Assembly: GCA_021781655.1 (NCBI GenBank)
Contig: JAJXWJ010000022.1
Coordinates: 1 to 49,078, forward strand
Source of the DNA: Bacillota bacterium
Lineage (GTDB): Bacteria; Bacillota; Clostridia; Clostridiales; Clostridiaceae
DNA: 49,078 nucleotides
Direction of reading: 5' to 3'
Both the position numbers and the translations under genes were made by a program. Positions 8,274-16,378 of the stretch are shown here, in pieces (the first letter of the stretch is position 1; each line of letters begins with the position of its first letter). The notes beneath the pieces were generated by a model that saw nothing but the letters and a program-made list of their open reading frames with translations, ran no database searches and had not been told where the DNA came from.

Positions 8274-8975
8274 ATGAATTTGGTTACAATATCAGGGCCT
8301 CCATCTTCAGGCAAGACCTCTGTAATATTAAAGGTTATAGAAGCTGTTAAAAAAAGTGGATTAGCTGTTGGAGTGGTAAAATTTGATTGCCTTTATACTG
8401 AAGATGACATTTTATATGAAAAGGCAGAAATACCAGTTAAAAAGGGTTTATCAGGCTCACTATGCCCAGATCATTTTTTTGCTAGTAATATAGAAGAAGT
8501 AGTTACTTGGGGAAAAAAACAAAGCCTTGATTTATTAATAACTGAAAGTGCAGGCTTATGCAACAGATGTTCTCCTTATATAAAAGGAATAAAAGCAATT
8601 TGCGTTATTGATAATTTAAGTGGAATAAATACACCAAAAAAAATAGGACCTATGCTTAAAACTGCTGATATAATAGTTATAACTAAAGGAGATATAGTAT
8701 CACAAGCTGAGAGAGAGGTTTTTGCTTCAAGAGTAAATTCTGTAAATCCACAAGCAGTTATTATTTTTGTTAATGGACTTACAGGGCAAGGTGCTTTTGA
8801 ATTAAGTACCCTAATATATGATGAACACTTAGATATTGAAACTGTAAAGGGAAAAGAATTAAAATTTTCAATGCCTTCAGCTCTCTGTTCATATTGTTTG
8901 GGAGAAACACGAATAGGATCTGAATATCAAATGGGTAATGTAAGAAAGATAGATATAGGTGATGAAAATGATTAA
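8274..8975 (+). CDS. P-loop GTPase of the HypB/CobW-like type with two CxxC pairs
   Basis: This 233-residue soluble NTPase opens with a Walker A motif, GPPSSGKT, at residues 8-15. TESAGLC near residue 90-96 resembles the switch region of HypB/CobW-type (SIMIBI) GTPases. ITKGD at about 140 stands where the guanine-specifying NKxD lies. Two CxxC pairs are visible, Cys96-Cys99 and Cys205-Cys208, which could bind metal or an iron-sulfur cluster. It lies between a cytosolic solute-binding-like protein and an ABC ATPase, 5 bases after the first and overlapping the second by 8 bases. By analogy with HypB and CobW it may serve metal or cofactor insertion, but this is inference. Confidence 0.72.
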   Translation: MNLVTISGPPSSGKTSVILKVIEAVKKSGLAVGVVKFDCLYTEDDILYEKAEIPVKKGLSGSLCPDHFFASNIEEVVTWGKKQSLDLLITESAGLCNRCSPYIKGIKAICVIDNLSGINTPKKIGPMLKTADIIVITKGDIVSQAEREVFASRVNSVNPQAVIIFVNGLTGQGAFELSTLIYDEHLDIETVKGKELKFSMPSALCSYCLGETRIGSEYQMGNVRKIDIGDEND

Positions 8976-10005
8976 AATAAAGGAACTAGAAGGGGAAAAA
9001 ATTAAATTAATTGAAAAACAATATCCTTTTGTATTATCTTTTTTTGAGAACAATAAATTAGATGTTACCCAATACAAAGATTATACACTATTACAATATT
9101 TTAATCATTTTACAGAGGAAGAACTAGTAGAATGGGCTATTGATATTCCTAAAATGAAAATAGATTTAGAAGCATATATAAATCAAATGCTACAATTTTT
9201 AGGCTTAGATAAAGAAAAGGTAACTTCTATTACAATTATTGCTGGCAAAGACAAGTATGGGAATAAAGAAAGCTTCCATAAGCTTACAGTTAATAAAAGT
9301 GAAATAATATCTATAGTTGGACCAACAGGAGCTGGAAAAAGCAGATTATTAGCAGACATTGAGTGGGCAGCTAACAAAGATACCCCTACTGAAAGGATAA
9401 TTTTAATTAATGGTGAGCCTGCAAATAAAGATATGAGATTTTCTACTAGCAATAAATTAGTTGCTCAGCTATCTCAAAATATGAATTTTGTTATGGACTT
9501 AACCGTAAATGAATTTTTAGAGCTACATGCAAAGAGCAGAATGGTAGATAATGAAGAGGAAATTATTAAAAAGATTTTAGATGCTGCAAATGAGCTTGCT
9601 GGTGAAAAGTTCAAGTTAGAAACTCCAATTACAGCTTTAAGCGGAGGTCAATCGAGAGCTTTAATGATAGCTGATACAGCTATTTTAAGCACTTCGCCTA
9701 TAGTTTTAATCGATGAGATAGAAAATGCGGGCATAGATAGGAAAAAGGCTTTAAAGCTTTTGGTAAATGAAGAAAAAATAGTGCTTATGGCTACCCATGA
9801 TCCATCCTTAGCACTTATGGCAAATAAAAGAATTGTAATAAGAAATGGTGGCATTTATAAAATAATAGAAACAGATGAAGAAGAAAAATGTTTATTAAAA
9901 AGTTTAGAGAAAGTAGACATGCTTATTAATGAAATGAGATCATCCCTTAGAGAAGGAGAAAAGCTTAAAAAAAATAATGAATTATTTACAAGCGGTATCT
10001 TATGA
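8968..10005 (+). CDS. Soluble ABC-type ATPase with an N-terminal extension
   Basis: Translation most likely starts at ATG 8968, because AGGTGAT at 8957-8963 is well placed for it; that gives 345 residues overlapping the GTPase stop (ATGATTAA). Residues about 1-90 form a helical extension with no clear family. The ABC domain follows, with Walker A GPTGAGKS at 118-125, signature LSGGQSRA near 224, Walker B VLIDEIENAG and H-loop ATHDP. All catalytic residues are present. No membrane segments and no permease gene are nearby, so it is probably not part of an ordinary transporter. Its last codons lie in a hairpin at 9993-10010. Function is unassigned; a mechanical or cofactor-loading role with the two preceding genes is plausible. 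Confidence 0.72.
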   Translation: MIKIKELEGEKIKLIEKQYPFVLSFFENNKLDVTQYKDYTLLQYFNHFTEEELVEWAIDIPKMKIDLEAYINQMLQFLGLDKEKVTSITIIAGKDKYGNKESFHKLTVNKSEIISIVGPTGAGKSRLLADIEWAANKDTPTERIILINGEPANKDMRFSTSNKLVAQLSQNMNFVMDLTVNEFLELHAKSRMVDNEEEIIKKILDAANELAGEKFKLETPITALSGGQSRALMIADTAILSTSPIVLIDEIENAGIDRKKALKLLVNEEKIVLMATHDPSLALMANKRIVIRNGGIYKIIETDEEEKCLLKSLEKVDMLINEMRSSLREGEKLKKNNELFTSGIL

Positions 10006-10010
10006 TACCG
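9993..10010. promoter_or_regulatory. Perfect 7-bp inverted repeat upstream of hcp
   Basis: CGGTATC and GATACCG are separated by TTAT, spanning the stop codon of the ABC ATPase gene and lying 73 bases before hcp. There is no T-run after it, so it is a poor terminator. The symmetrical arms and 4-base spacer would suit a dimeric repressor or activator. A TATAAT-like box lies at 10031-10036. It may control hcp, but no regulator can be named from this sequence. Confidence 0.35.
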
Positions 10011-10082
10011 AGTTTACAAAAGAAAGAATATATAATTTAGACATAGTAAAAAAACAAAGGAACAATAAAGGGAGGATTTGAA

Positions 10083-11732
10083 ATGAGTATGTTTTGTTAT
10101 CAATGTCAAGAAACAGCAAAAGGAACAGGTTGTACAATTAAAGGTGTATGTGGAAAAAATGACAAGGTTGCTCGCTTACAGGATCTAATGATATATACGG
10201 TAAAAGGTATTGCATTACTTCAAAAAAAAGGTCTTGAAAAAGGTATTAGACTTACTAAAGCTAATCATTTTATGATAAATGGTTTGTTTATGACTATTAC
10301 AAATGCTAATTTTGATGATGAAGCTTTTGTAGAGAAGATAAATGAAGGAATTAAGTTAAGAGAAGAAATTAAGAAAGAATTAACGGCTAAAGGAATTGAT
10401 TTAGGAGAATTGCATGATGCTGCTACTTTTGTTGCTGAAAGTACTAGTGAAATTTTAGCAAAAGCTGAAGCTAAAGAAGTGGGTGTATTAGCTACAGAAA
10501 ATGAAGATGTACGTTCTTTAAGAGAATTAATAATATATGGACTTAAAGGTATGGCTGCTTATGCTGAACATGCGTTTAATCTAGGCAAAGAAAATGAAGA
10601 AATTTATGATTTTATAGTAAAAGCTTTAACTGCTACATTGGATGATTCTTTGACTGCAGAACAGTTAACAAGTCTTACTTTGGAAACAGGAAAATTTGGT
10701 GTAGACACTATGGCTATGCTTGATGCTGCTAATACAGGAGCTTATGGAAATCCAGAAATAACAGAAGTAAATATAGGCGTTAAAAATAATCCAGCAATAT
10801 TAATTTCTGGTCACGATTTAAAGGATTTAGAAGAATTACTAGAGCAAACAAAGGATTCAGGAGTTGATGTATACACTCATGGTGAAATGTTACCAGCTCA
10901 TTATTACCCATTCTTTAAAAAATACTCTAACTTTGTAGGTAACTATGGTAATGCTTGGTGGAAGCAAAATGAAGAATTTGAAGCTTTTAATGGACCAATA
11001 TTATTTACAACAAATTGTATAATACCACCAAGAGATAGCTATAAAGATAGAGTTTATACTACAGGAGCTACAGGTTACCCAGGCTTTAAATATATAAAGG
11101 CAAGAGAAGAAGGCGGGGTAAAAGACTTTAGTGAAATTATAGCTCATGCAAAGAAGCTTCCAGCACCAAAGGAAATTGAAAATGGAAAAATCGTAGGTGG
11201 TTTTGCTCATGCTCAAGTATTTGCTTTAGCTGATAAGGTAGTAGAAGCAGTAAAATCAGGAGCTATTAAAAAGTTCTTTGTTATGGCAGGCTGTGACGGA
11301 AGAATGAAATCTAGAAGCTATTATAGTGAATTTGCAGAAAAATTACCAAAGGATACAGTAATATTGACAGCCGGCTGTGCAAAATACCGTTATAATAAGC
11401 TTAATTTAGGGGATATTGGTGGAATACCAAGAGTTCTTGATGCAGGTCAATGTAACGATTCTTATTCATTAGCAGTAATTGCGTTAAAATTAAAAGAAGT
11501 ATTTGAACTAAATGATGTAAATGAGCTTCCTATAGCTTACAATATCGCTTGGTACGAGCAAAAAGCAGTTATAGTTCTTCTTGCCCTATTATATTTAGGT
11601 GTTAAAAATATTCATCTTGGACCTACACTTCCTGGATTCTTATCACCAAATGTAGCTAAAGTTTTGGTAGATAACTTTGGAATAGCAGGAATAGGAACTG
11701 TTGATGAAGATATGAAAATGTTTTTAGGTTAA
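10083..11732 (+). CDS. hcp: Hybrid cluster protein / hydroxylamine reductase (class I)
   Basis: This cytoplasmic Fe-S protein reduces hydroxylamine in vitro and is linked to nitric oxide and nitrosative stress protection in other bacteria. The 549 residues begin with the cluster motif Cys5-x2-Cys8-x8-Cys17-x5-Cys23, the class I arrangement found in strict anaerobes. Ligands of the hybrid cluster appear later in [23 protein letters not shown] and [19 protein letters not shown] precedes the ATG. It follows the GTPase/ABC ATPase group by 77 bases and is closed by a strong terminator at 11741-11783. A TATAAT at 10031 may mark its own promoter, so it could be expressed separately from the upstream run. 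Confidence 0.96.
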   Translation: MSMFCYQCQETAKGTGCTIKGVCGKNDKVARLQDLMIYTVKGIALLQKKGLEKGIRLTKANHFMINGLFMTITNANFDDEAFVEKINEGIKLREEIKKELTAKGIDLGELHDAATFVAESTSEILAKAEAKEVGVLATENEDVRSLRELIIYGLKGMAAYAEHAFNLGKENEEIYDFIVKALTATLDDSLTAEQLTSLTLETGKFGVDTMAMLDAANTGAYGNPEITEVNIGVKNNPAILISGHDLKDLEELLEQTKDSGVDVYTHGEMLPAHYYPFFKKYSNFVGNYGNAWWKQNEEFEAFNGPILFTTNCIIPPRDSYKDRVYTTGATGYPGFKYIKAREEGGVKDFSEIIAHAKKLPAPKEIENGKIVGGFAHAQVFALADKVVEAVKSGAIKKFFVMAGCDGRMKSRSYYSEFAEKLPKDTVILTAGCAKYRYNKLNLGDIGGIPRVLDAGQCNDSYSLAVIALKLKEVFELNDVNELPIAYNIAWYEQKAVIVLLALLYLGVKNIHLGPTLPGFLSPNVAKVLVDNFGIAGIGTVDEDMKMFLG

Positions 11733-11740
11733 TATGATTT

Positions 11741-11783
11741 ATAAATAGCCCAGTAGTTAAGCCGTAACTACTGGGCTATTTAT
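11741..11783. terminator. Strong bidirectional terminator between hcp and the MFS gene
   Basis: A 19-bp perfect stem (11741-11759 with 11765-11783) encloses the 5-base loop AGCCG. The GC core is GCCCAGTAGTTA and the stem ends are AT-rich on both sides. It separates hcp (+) from the convergent MFS transporter gene (-) and can serve both. Confidence 0.93.
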
Positions 11784-11800
11784 AATATATAATAAAATTA

Positions 11801-12970
11801 TTAATTTGCAGTTTTCAATCTAAATATAAATGGAATACTAATAAGTAAAGCGGCAGCTGTAACATAAAGAGCTAAAACGGGATTGAAATTATCTGCAATC
11901 AATCCTATGAAAGCAACACCTATGGAGCCTAAAGTATTTCCTATTCCTAAGGTAAGTCCTGATGCCATTCCTTTATTTTCAGGAAATAAGGCTTGGCTAA
12001 ATACCATTACCACAGAACCAGTTGAATATAAAGCTGCTCCAAGCAAAGCAATAAAAATATAGGATAATATAATATTGTTTACATTTAAAAAAGTTATTAA
12101 AAATACGCTTGAAAGTATTGCAGAAAATACTAATACAGGTTTTGGACCTACATAATCTGAAAGTGCTCCACCAATAAGATTTCCTATACTTCCTGCAATA
12201 AATAATAAGGAAAGAAGTCCTGCAGTTTCCGTTAAAGGATGTCCCCATTGTTTCCACAATATAGGTACAAGTGTTAAAGTAGAAAGGGTTGTTAAAGACC
12301 TTAAGCCTACTACAGCTAATAGCTTACTTGCACTTTTTATACCATTTATAAATTCAGGTGTAATAATTTTTTTGTTATTTTTATGAGAAGGTATTTTTGG
12401 AACCATTACGCTCATAATAAGTGACATAATTAAACCTGGAATTGCTACAAATAATAAACCTGTTCTTCCACCAAGCAAAATTGCTGTACTTGCTAAAATA
12501 GGTGCAACAGCTCTTCCTAGATTTCCTCCAATCATAAATAAACTCATCCCTAGGCCTTTACGCTCGCCAGTTATTTCACTTACTAATGCTGAAGCATGTG
12601 GATGGAAGGCAGCATTTCCTAATCCACCAATAAGTAGAGCAACAAGTAATAAAGGATATGTTGGAGCTAAACCTAAAGCAATTGCAGAAAAAATACTACC
12701 TAAAATTAATCCGCCAACAATAAAAATTCGTCCTCCAATTTTATCGGCAAAAAAACCCATAACAGGCTGAAGTAATTGTGATGTTAAAGAAATTACCGTA
12801 CTAATTAGAGCTGCTTGTGCAATACTAAATTTTAGCTGAACCATTAGTATTGGAAGTAGTACAGGATAAAGATTTGGGTAGGTATCATTAGCTAAATGGG
12901 CTATAGTAAATACACCAGTTTTTAAACCATTGCTAAAATTAAATTTTTTTTCAGTAACTATGTTTATCAT
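11801..12970 (-). CDS. MFS transporter, fosmidomycin-resistance-like
   Basis: This 389-residue membrane protein has about 12 hydrophobic segments and the MFS loop motif between helices 2 and 3 (GFFADKIGGRIFIVGG). The N-terminal FTIAHLANDTYPNLYPVLLP resembles the Fsr/fosmidomycin-resistance branch of drug efflux carriers. The start is supported by GGTGGTGAT upstream. It lies 24 bases behind a PadR-family regulator on the same strand, a common drug-responsive pairing, so expression probably depends on that regulator. The substrate cannot be told from sequence; export of a small toxic compound is the likeliest role. Confidence 0.85.
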   Translation of the reverse strand: MINIVTEKKFNFSNGLKTGVFTIAHLANDTYPNLYPVLLPILMVQLKFSIAQAALISTVISLTSQLLQPVMGFFADKIGGRIFIVGGLILGSIFSAIALGLAPTYPLLLVALLIGGLGNAAFHPHASALVSEITGERKGLGMSLFMIGGNLGRAVAPILASTAILLGGRTGLLFVAIPGLIMSLIMSVMVPKIPSHKNNKKIITPEFINGIKSASKLLAVVGLRSLTTLSTLTLVPILWKQWGHPLTETAGLLSLLFIAGSIGNLIGGALSDYVGPKPVLVFSAILSSVFLITFLNVNNIILSYIFIALLGAALYSTGSVVMVFSQALFPENKGMASGLTLGIGNTLGSIGVAFIGLIADNFNPVLALYVTAAALLISIPFIFRLKTAN

Positions 12971-12994
12971 AAATTAATCACCACCTTGTAAAAA

Positions 12995-13336
12995 TTATCT
13001 TCCCATTTTCTTAAGCTGTTCTAGAAAATAGTTAAGATTTATTACTCTGCTTTCAATGTCTTCTTTAAAATAGCTCAATTTTTCATAACCAATGTCAGTT
13101 ATTTTATAAATCTTTTTAGCAGGTCCAGGCTTACTAGTATCCCAATTTGCTATGACTGCACCTTCCGTTTCTAATTGGTTTAATGTTCTATAAACACCAG
13201 CAGAATCACAACTGAAATTTTGCAATCTTTCTTTTAAAGCATTAAGAATATAACCTCCGTGATTTTCACCTTCAGCTAATATTAATAATATAAACGCAGG
13301 AAGATGTCTATATTGCTGACCTTGTTTAGATGCCAT
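12995..13336 (-). CDS. PadR-family transcriptional regulator
   Basis: The ATG at 13336 is chosen because AAGAGGTGAT sits just before it; the longer frame to 13399 would add 21 residues that run through the operator. The resulting 113 residues show the PadR winged-helix pattern: HLPAFILLILAEGENHGGYIL at the start, then YRTLNQLETEGAV (recognition helix and wing), then KKIYKITDIGYEKL. PadR proteins usually repress a neighbouring efflux or detoxification gene and are released by its substrate. Here the target is the MFS gene behind it. A perfect 10-bp inverted repeat at 13370-13396 lies in its promoter, so autoregulation is likely. Confidence 0.88.
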   Translation of the reverse strand: MASKQGQQYRHLPAFILLILAEGENHGGYILNALKERLQNFSCDSAGVYRTLNQLETEGAVIANWDTSKPGPAKKIYKITDIGYEKLSYFKEDIESRVINLNYFLEQLKKMGR

Positions 13337-13369
13337 AATATCACCTCTTAATTTATTATCTTTTAATAA

Positions 13370-13399
13370 CACTATACTGCAAATAACAGTATAGTGCAA
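13370..13399 (-). promoter_or_regulatory. PadR-MFS promoter covered by a palindromic operator
   Basis: On the minus strand the -35 box TTGCAC (13394-13399) and -10 box TATAGT (13371-13376) are 17 bases apart. The perfect inverted repeat CACTATACTG (13370-13379) and CAGTATAGTG (13387-13396), spaced by 7 bases, overlaps both boxes. A dimeric repressor here would block RNA polymerase directly. The PadR protein encoded next to it is the obvious candidate. Confidence 0.7.
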
Positions 13400-13480
13400 T
13401 AGTCAAATAAAATATTTAGCATATGCTTAATATTTTTGATAAAATAATATAAGAAATATTAAATTAAAAAAGGAGAAGCT

Positions 13481-13879
13481 ATGTCTAAAAATATATTGAA
13501 AATTAGGGCACATCATTTTTTATGTATGCAAGGCTTTCAAGGTTATGGATACAATGATAACTTTGTATGTAATATGAGTAAAGTTATTAAAGAGATTAAA
13601 GAAAATGGAGAAAAAAATATTCTTTTGATAAATTATTGCGATGATATTTGCCAGGCATGCAATAATAATGAAAATGGAAGCTGCTTAGATTATGATAATA
13701 TAAGAAGGATGGACAATTTGGTGCTTGAAAAATTAGAATTGGAAAATAAACAGCTTATATCACCTTTACAGATGTTTGAATTAGTAAATAATAAACTTAA
13801 AACATTAGAAGCTGGTAATGAAATTTGTGGTGATTGCAGTTGGAAAGAAAAATGCCTTTTTTATATAGCTCTAAAATAA
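13481..13879 (+). CDS. DUF1284 cysteine-rich protein
   Basis: This 132-residue protein starts with KILKIRAHHFLCMQGFQGYGY-like sequence, the hallmark of DUF1284, a family of unknown function common in clostridia. Cysteines cluster in CDDICQAC, in SCLDYD and, near the C-terminus, in ICGDCSWKEKCLFY. They could ligate an iron-sulfur cluster or zinc. ATG 13481 follows AAAGGAGAAG. It is divergent from the PadR gene with about 80 bases between the genes, and it ends within a 17-bp hairpin at 13867-13907. It stands alone as a transcription unit. The family call is good; the function is not known. Confidence 0.8.
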   Translation: MSKNILKIRAHHFLCMQGFQGYGYNDNFVCNMSKVIKEIKENGEKNILLINYCDDICQACNNNENGSCLDYDNIRRMDNLVLEKLELENKQLISPLQMFELVNNKLKTLEAGNEICGDCSWKEKCLFYIALK

Positions 13880-13907
13880 AATTAAGTTGCAATTTTATTT
13901 TAGAGCT
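13867..13907. terminator. 17-bp hairpin overlapping the DUF1284 stop codon
   Basis: AGCTCTAAAATAAAATT (13867-13883) is followed by the loop AAGTTGC and then its perfect complement (13891-13907). The stem includes the stop codon of the DUF1284 gene. There is no long T-run after it, but the position between convergent genes suits a bidirectional terminator. Confidence 0.6.
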
Positions 13908-13928
13908 AACAAAATAATATCAATAAGT

Positions 13929-14393
13929 TTAATATTCACCTTTAATTACAAAAAATGAACCTCTAATGGTTCCAGCTAATTTGGATTTTTGCCTAGCAAA
14001 CTTAAACTTTCCATCTAATTCCTTAGGTATTTCCATTCCATCAGAAAGTTTAAAGCCAACAGCACGTTTTTTAGGATTGTCAACGGTGTACATAACATTA
14101 AGTCCTAAGCCGTCTTCATAAAAAATATAGGTGAATTTAATATTTTCTACTTGAAAAGAAGAGGTTTCTAAAGGCTTTGCTGAAAATTCAATGTCACGCT
14201 CAACTTTCAAAATTTTGTTTACATAATCAATATTATTCTGACTTAAGTTAGCTGGTATAACAGTAAATTCATGTTTATATTTGTTCATAAAATAACGGGC
14301 TTCATTAGCACGTAACCCAGCAAGTTGAAGAGCTACAGGTGAAGCGTCTAAACCGATTGTAGATACATTTTTAAAATCAACAATATACGACAT
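13929..14393 (-). CDS. Unrecognised 154-residue protein
   Basis: I do not recognise this protein. The preferred start is ATG 14393 (MSYIVDFKNVSTIG); a GTG at 14402 would add three residues. It has no signal peptide or membrane segment, is rich in beta-type sequence in its middle (FQVENIKFTYIFYEDGLGLN) and ends with IRGSFFVIKGEY. The composition, alternating hydrophobic residues and charged turns, suggests a small beta-rich cytoplasmic protein. It is a single gene on the minus strand, convergent with DUF1284. Good codon structure and lack of a better frame support it being real. Confidence 0.6.
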   Translation of the reverse strand: MSYIVDFKNVSTIGLDASPVALQLAGLRANEARYFMNKYKHEFTVIPANLSQNNIDYVNKILKVERDIEFSAKPLETSSFQVENIKFTYIFYEDGLGLNVMYTVDNPKKRAVGFKLSDGMEIPKELDGKFKFARQKSKLAGTIRGSFFVIKGEY

Positions 14394-14514
14394 AAAAATC
14401 ACTCTTTCTTTAATTTATTTTTATAATTGCTCAGAATAATAATAGATAATATATTATAGCATAGAAGCTTCATTAATTGTTGTTTGAAAAATTATTAACA
14501 ATTCATACTTGAAT

Positions 14515-14606
14515 TTGTCACAGTTTTGTAATAATTTAATAATAAAATATTTATCGAATATATTAAATCCAGTAGAAGGCAATAAAGCTGGCTACTGGAT
14601 TTTTTG
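14515..14606 (+). promoter_or_regulatory. Promoter and terminator-like leader of the ABC exporter operon
   Basis: TTGTCA at 14515-14520 with TAATAA at 14537-14542 (16-base spacer) is a possible promoter. About 15 bases downstream is a perfect 11-bp stem, AAATCCAGTAG (14565-14575) with CTACTGGATTT (14592-14602), followed by a T-run. It has the form of an intrinsic terminator, yet no plus-strand gene ends here, so it probably acts as an attenuator of the following exporter genes. I see no leader-peptide frame with an ATG between the promoter and the hairpin. Confidence 0.5.
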
Positions 14607-14657
14607 CCTTGTTAAATACTATCATTAAACTTAGACGAAAGAAGGAAAAAAGTATAT

Positions 14658-16376
14658 ATGAATCTTTACAGTAAATATTTAAAGAAGTATAAAGTTCCAT
14701 TTACAGTAGCTATTTTATGTGTTACTTGTGAAGCAATTTGTGACCTCCTTGGACCAACACTAATGTCAAATATAATCAATTCAGGAATAGATAAGAGTCT
14801 ATTATCGGAGGTTTATTTCTGGGGTTTAATGATGCTTTTGGTTACAGCACTAGGTGCATTTTTTGCCGTTATTAGAAATAATTTAGCAAGTATGGTTTCT
14901 CAATTTATAGGGAAAGACCTAAGATATGATATGTTTCAAAAAATTATGCGTTTTTCTGAAGAAAGTGCTGATGAAATCGAAAGTGGTTCGCTTATAACAA
15001 GAATGACTAATGACAGTGCTCAAGTAGTGCAATTTATAAATGGTATAATGCGAATTTTTATGAAAGCTCCTATTACTTGTATTGGAAGTATAATACTTGC
15101 AACTATTCTTAATTTTAAATTAAGTTTAATAGTTTATGCTGTTGTGGCAGTGGTATCTATTCTTTTAGTTATAAGTATGAGTTTAAGCTATCCACGATTT
15201 TATATGCTTCAAAAAGCTATGGATAAGGTAAATTCTGTTGTTCAAGAATATCTTATTGGTGTTAGGCTAGTTAAAGCTTTTGGTACATATGACAAGGAGA
15301 AGGCTAAGTTTGAAACAGCAAATTCAAATTTAATGGATAAAGGAGTTTCATCTCAAATAATTATTACTTTGATTTCACCCTTTATGACCTTAATAGTTGG
15401 TATCGGTACTGTAATTGTAATTTATATTGGAAGCAAGCTTTTTTCTTATAATCTTGCAAAGCTTGGTGATATTACAGCATTTACAATATACATGGCACAA
15501 ATACTCACTTCTTTAGTAATGATAACTAATATATTTAATACTTTTGTTAGAACAAAAGCTTCAACAGTTCGTATTAAAGAAATATTAGACAGTGAAGAAG
15601 ATTTCAATCACAGCGGTGAAAAAGGTAAGTTGAATGGAGATATCGAATTCAAAAATGTAACCTTTGCTTATCCTAAAGGCAGCGGTATTCCAGCCATAAA
15701 GGATCTTTCGTTTTCCATCGAAAGTGGCCAAAGTTTAGCTATAATTGGACCAACAGGTAGCGGAAAATCAACCATTGTTTGGCTGCTTTTAAGATTTTAT
15801 GATGTTAATAGTGGAAAAATTTTAATAAATGGACAGGATATTAAAGAAATAAATGTAGATTCAGTTCGTAATAACATTGCTGTTGTGCCTCAAAAACCAA
15901 CGTTGTTTTCCGGCTCTATAGCTGAGAATATAAAATGGGGAAATCAAGATGCTTCAGAAGCAATGATTCAAACTGCTGCTAAAAATGCAGAAGCAGATTT
16001 TATTTTGAAGATGCAGGATGGCTTTGAAAGTATTTTAGGAAGCGCTGCAGTAAATATTTCTGGAGGTCAAAAACAGCGTATTTCAATAGCTCGTGCTATA
16101 TTAAAAAATAGCTCAATCCTTATTTTAGATGATGCCACAAGTGCTTTGGATGCTGTTACAGAAGCAAAGGTTAGAGAAAATTTAAGTAATAGTGATAAAA
16201 ACAACACCACAATTACCATTACACAAAGATGTGGCACAGCAATGTTTGCTGATAAAATATTAGTAATGGATAATGGTATAAAAGTAGGTTTTGGTAATCA
16301 TGAAGAGCTCATGGAAAGCTGTGAAATATATAGAGATATTTACAAAACTCAAATTGAAAGCAGCAAGGAGGGGTAA
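14658..16376 (+). CDS. ABC exporter half-transporter, subunit with degenerate ATP site
   Basis: This 572-residue multidrug-type exporter subunit has about six membrane helices in residues 1-310 and a nucleotide-binding domain from about 330. Walker A is GPTGSGKST and the signature is ISGGQKQR. Walker B reads ILDDATSALD, with Asp where the catalytic Glu normally stands, and the H-loop reads TQR, with Gln instead of His. These changes mark the degenerate-site partner of a heterodimeric exporter, as in BmrC or TM287. The intact partner follows after 2 bases. GAAGGA lies upstream of ATG 14658. Expression may be controlled by the leader hairpin at 14565-14602. The substrate is unknown; drug or lipid export is typical. 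Confidence 0.9.
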   Translation: MNLYSKYLKKYKVPFTVAILCVTCEAICDLLGPTLMSNIINSGIDKSLLSEVYFWGLMMLLVTALGAFFAVIRNNLASMVSQFIGKDLRYDMFQKIMRFSEESADEIESGSLITRMTNDSAQVVQFINGIMRIFMKAPITCIGSIILATILNFKLSLIVYAVVAVVSILLVISMSLSYPRFYMLQKAMDKVNSVVQEYLIGVRLVKAFGTYDKEKAKFETANSNLMDKGVSSQIIITLISPFMTLIVGIGTVIVIYIGSKLFSYNLAKLGDITAFTIYMAQILTSLVMITNIFNTFVRTKASTVRIKEILDSEEDFNHSGEKGKLNGDIEFKNVTFAYPKGSGIPAIKDLSFSIESGQSLAIIGPTGSGKSTIVWLLLRFYDVNSGKILINGQDIKEINVDSVRNNIAVVPQKPTLFSGSIAENIKWGNQDASEAMIQTAAKNAEADFILKMQDGFESILGSAAVNISGGQKQRISIARAILKNSSILILDDATSALDAVTEAKVRENLSNSDKNNTTITITQRCGTAMFADKILVMDNGIKVGFGNHEELMESCEIYRDIYKTQIESSKEG

Positions 16377-16378
16377 AA

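Noticed and set aside
13418-13465. Palindromes AGCATATGCT and TTAATATTT/AAATATTAA before DUF1284
   Set aside because: Short or AT-only repeats that are expected by chance in this base composition.
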